Of a stretch of 64,000 bases of DNA, positions 62,357 through 64,000 are shown piece by piece. The notes under the pieces were generated by a model that saw only the letters and a program-made list of their open reading frames with translations, ran no database searches and was not told the origin of the DNA. The DNA is from an uncultured Clostridia bacterium (GTDB lineage: Bacteria; Bacillota; Clostridia; Christensenellales; Borkfalkiaceae). The stretch lies in contig CANQOB010000007.1 in NCBI GenBank assembly GCA_947625385.1, positions 1 to 64,000 of the forward strand, given 5' to 3'. The position numbers were made by a program, and so were the translations under genes. Each line of letters opens with the position of its first letter. Positions within the stretch are counted from its first letter, which is position 1.

Positions 62357-63454
62357 TCAACTTGATTTCGGCAGCATTGCAATCGTTTCGCGGGATACTT
62401 CGCCCACTTTCACGCCCTCATCCCAGCAGGTGAAGTCGGAGGCAAGCACGAGCCGGTTGTCCGTTTCGTCTATGTTCTCCATCTTTGCCACAACATCTGC
62501 ACCCTGTATGTCCGAACGGAAGAACTCATATAGTCCACGAGAATACACCGCCTTTTCGTTGTTCTTCTCCATGTACTTCGTGAGATAGGCAAGTGCTTTT
62601 CCATACACCATATCGGAGAATGAAATATCGTCGAACTCATTTCTGCCGAACTTCTCCGCAAAGAACGTGTTTTGGATGATCATCTTTCTCTTACCCGTCT
62701 TTTTGTTGTAGTCCGTCACTTCCTCCAAACTTCCTACCGCTTCTCCGTCTGGGATATACACGAGCGCGTGGAAATGCAATCTGCCCGTTTCCTTGCCCCG
62801 TTCCCATACGCCCATATACAGCCACTTATGGCGCGTTGCAAGCCGCCGTAATGTTTGAAGCAATCGCTTCTTAAAACTTTCCTCGGTATGCTTTTCATCC
62901 GAATAGGTGAAGGTCGCAAAGTAGCGGAAATGCTGGTTATATGCTTTTCTTGCAAACCGCTGTCTGCGCACGACAAGATTTCTCCACCGCCGTAAACAGT
63001 TGTCGTCTACAAAAACTTTTAAGGCGTCCTCGTTCTCAAAGAGTGGGCGCATATCGTTGAGGATCGCCTGTTTGCGTTCCTTCGGTTTGAGATAGAGATA
63101 CTTCTCGTAAAGTTCATCAAAGATTTGCTTGCGCGTGGTATGCCTTATGACCTTCTTCGGCTCGTCTGTGCTTTCAGGCGGGCTTTTCTCATGCGCTTTG
63201 ATTGCTTCCTCGACCGTGATTTGTTCGGGCGTTGAGGGCGGTTTCTGCGGCTCTTTTTCAAGGGCGAGCTTGCCGTCCTTAATAGATACCGCAATGACCT
63301 GTTCCTTGTGCTTTCTGCGGCGGGTACAGTTGGTGGTATGCGGGGTAGCGATATAATTGCTGCCATCGAAGCGGACTTTACAGTTGGGATACCAAACCGC
63401 AATGCCGTCCGCGTCCAATTCACCAACGCTGTCGCCGGGTTGTTGTCTTTTCAT
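62357..63454 (-). CDS. HUH-type rolling-circle replication initiator-like protein
   Basis: FATFTYSDEKHTEESFKKRLLQTLRRL, HUH motif GRLHFHALVYI, YLTKYMEKN. Confidence 0.75.
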   Translation of the reverse strand: MKRQQPGDSVGELDADGIAVWYPNCKVRFDGSNYIATPHTTNCTRRRKHKEQVIAVSIKDGKLALEKEPQKPPSTPEQITVEEAIKAHEKSPPESTDEPKKVIRHTTRKQIFDELYEKYLYLKPKERKQAILNDMRPLFENEDALKVFVDDNCLRRWRNLVVRRQRFARKAYNQHFRYFATFTYSDEKHTEESFKKRLLQTLRRLATRHKWLYMGVWERGKETGRLHFHALVYIPDGEAVGSLEEVTDYNKKTGKRKMIIQNTFFAEKFGRNEFDDISFSDMVYGKALAYLTKYMEKNNEKAVYSRGLYEFFRSDIQGADVVAKMENIDETDNRLVLASDFTCWDEGVKVGEVSRETIAMLPKSS

Positions 63455-63589
63455 AGATCCTCCTTTGAAATGATGTCAGACGCTCCCGCTGCGGAAAGTT
63501 CCCACACCTCCTTGATTTATTTTTTGCAGCCATAGACGGGCGGGAGTGCCTGTCACAATACGAATAGATTTTTTCACCGGCAGGACACG

Positions 63590-63624
63590 AAAAAAGTGCG
63601 AAGATTTTTTCTTCGCACTTTTTT
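63590..63624. terminator. Bidirectional terminator-like palindrome
   Basis: AAAAAAGTGCGAAGA-TTTTT-TCTTCGCACTTTTTT. Confidence 0.75.
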
Positions 63625-63672
63625 CTTATGCCTATATCACAGACATGGTATAGGGGTTTTACTTCTACCGCC

Positions 63673-64000
63673 TTATTTTGTTGTGAAGTCGCCCACGATG
63701 AAATATTGCTCTGCATGGTCGTCGTCCAGCTCTCTTGAAACCTGAATGATGTTCTCATAGAACCAATTAAAGATGCCGAACATCTCTTCCGTTTCCCCGT
63801 CCGAAACCGTGACGACGGGATTCTCTTCCAGCCCGCCGAACTCTATTAAAAGCGGATTGCCATACAGCGATATTTTTTCGGAGCGGCCGAGCGGGAAGAT
63901 CGGGAATTTGATGCTCCCGTCTTTGGAGAAAAGAAAGTGTTTGAGCTTCTCTTTTTCTCCCTGCCAATAACTGTACCGCAAGACAATGAACTTGACGTTT
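63673..64000 (-). CDS. Hypothetical protein, 5' end likely beyond window
   Basis: Open frame continues upstream of 63981 (NVKFIVLRYSYWQGEKEKLKHFLFSKDGSIKFPIFPLG). Confidence 0.55.
   Translation of the reverse strand, partial: NVKFIVLRYSYWQGEKEKLKHFLFSKDGSIKFPIFPLGRSEKISLYGNPLLIEFGGLEENPVVTVSDGETEEMFGIFNWFYENIIQVSRELDDDHAEQYFIVGDFTTK

Larger units (their letters stand above)
61133..64000. mobile_element. Part of an integrated mobile element (integrase plus HUH Rep module)
   Basis: Adjacent int and rep on the same strand with long inverted repeats between them; right end lies outside the window. Confidence 0.65.

Overview
The window is GC-rich chromosomal DNA that looks like a spore-forming Firmicutes/Clostridia-type genome. 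Evidence is the set spoVT, spoVB-like, mazG/yabN, dusB, veg, a SPOCS/LysM protein, ispE, spoIVFA/FB-like genes, ksgA, lon-ysxC, gyrB-gyrA, uvrB-uvrA, glyQS, glnS and ppdK. About 0.6-54 kb is mostly ordinary housekeeping DNA, interrupted by a BspA-type leucine-rich-repeat lipoprotein gene (3.8-6.1 kb) and a frameshifted small gene near 41 kb. About 54.7-64 kb is accessory DNA. It holds a block of nested palindromes, a stand-alone ABC/OLD-like ATPase fused to a SAM-methyltransferase-like domain (best candidate for an undescribed system, possibly defence), a large glycine-rich repeat lipoprotein, and a mobile-element module with a tyrosine integrase, an HUH-type replication initiator and long inverted repeats. 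Other observations: predicted leaderless starts at several genes, a CG-alternating palindrome at the gyrB transcription start, a relic of a second ppdK 3' end that differs only at synonymous sites, a SecB-like chaperone in a Gram-positive-type genome, and a candidate microprotein gene between veg and the SPOCS gene. All calls come from reading the sequence and the supplied ORF translations; no database search was run.
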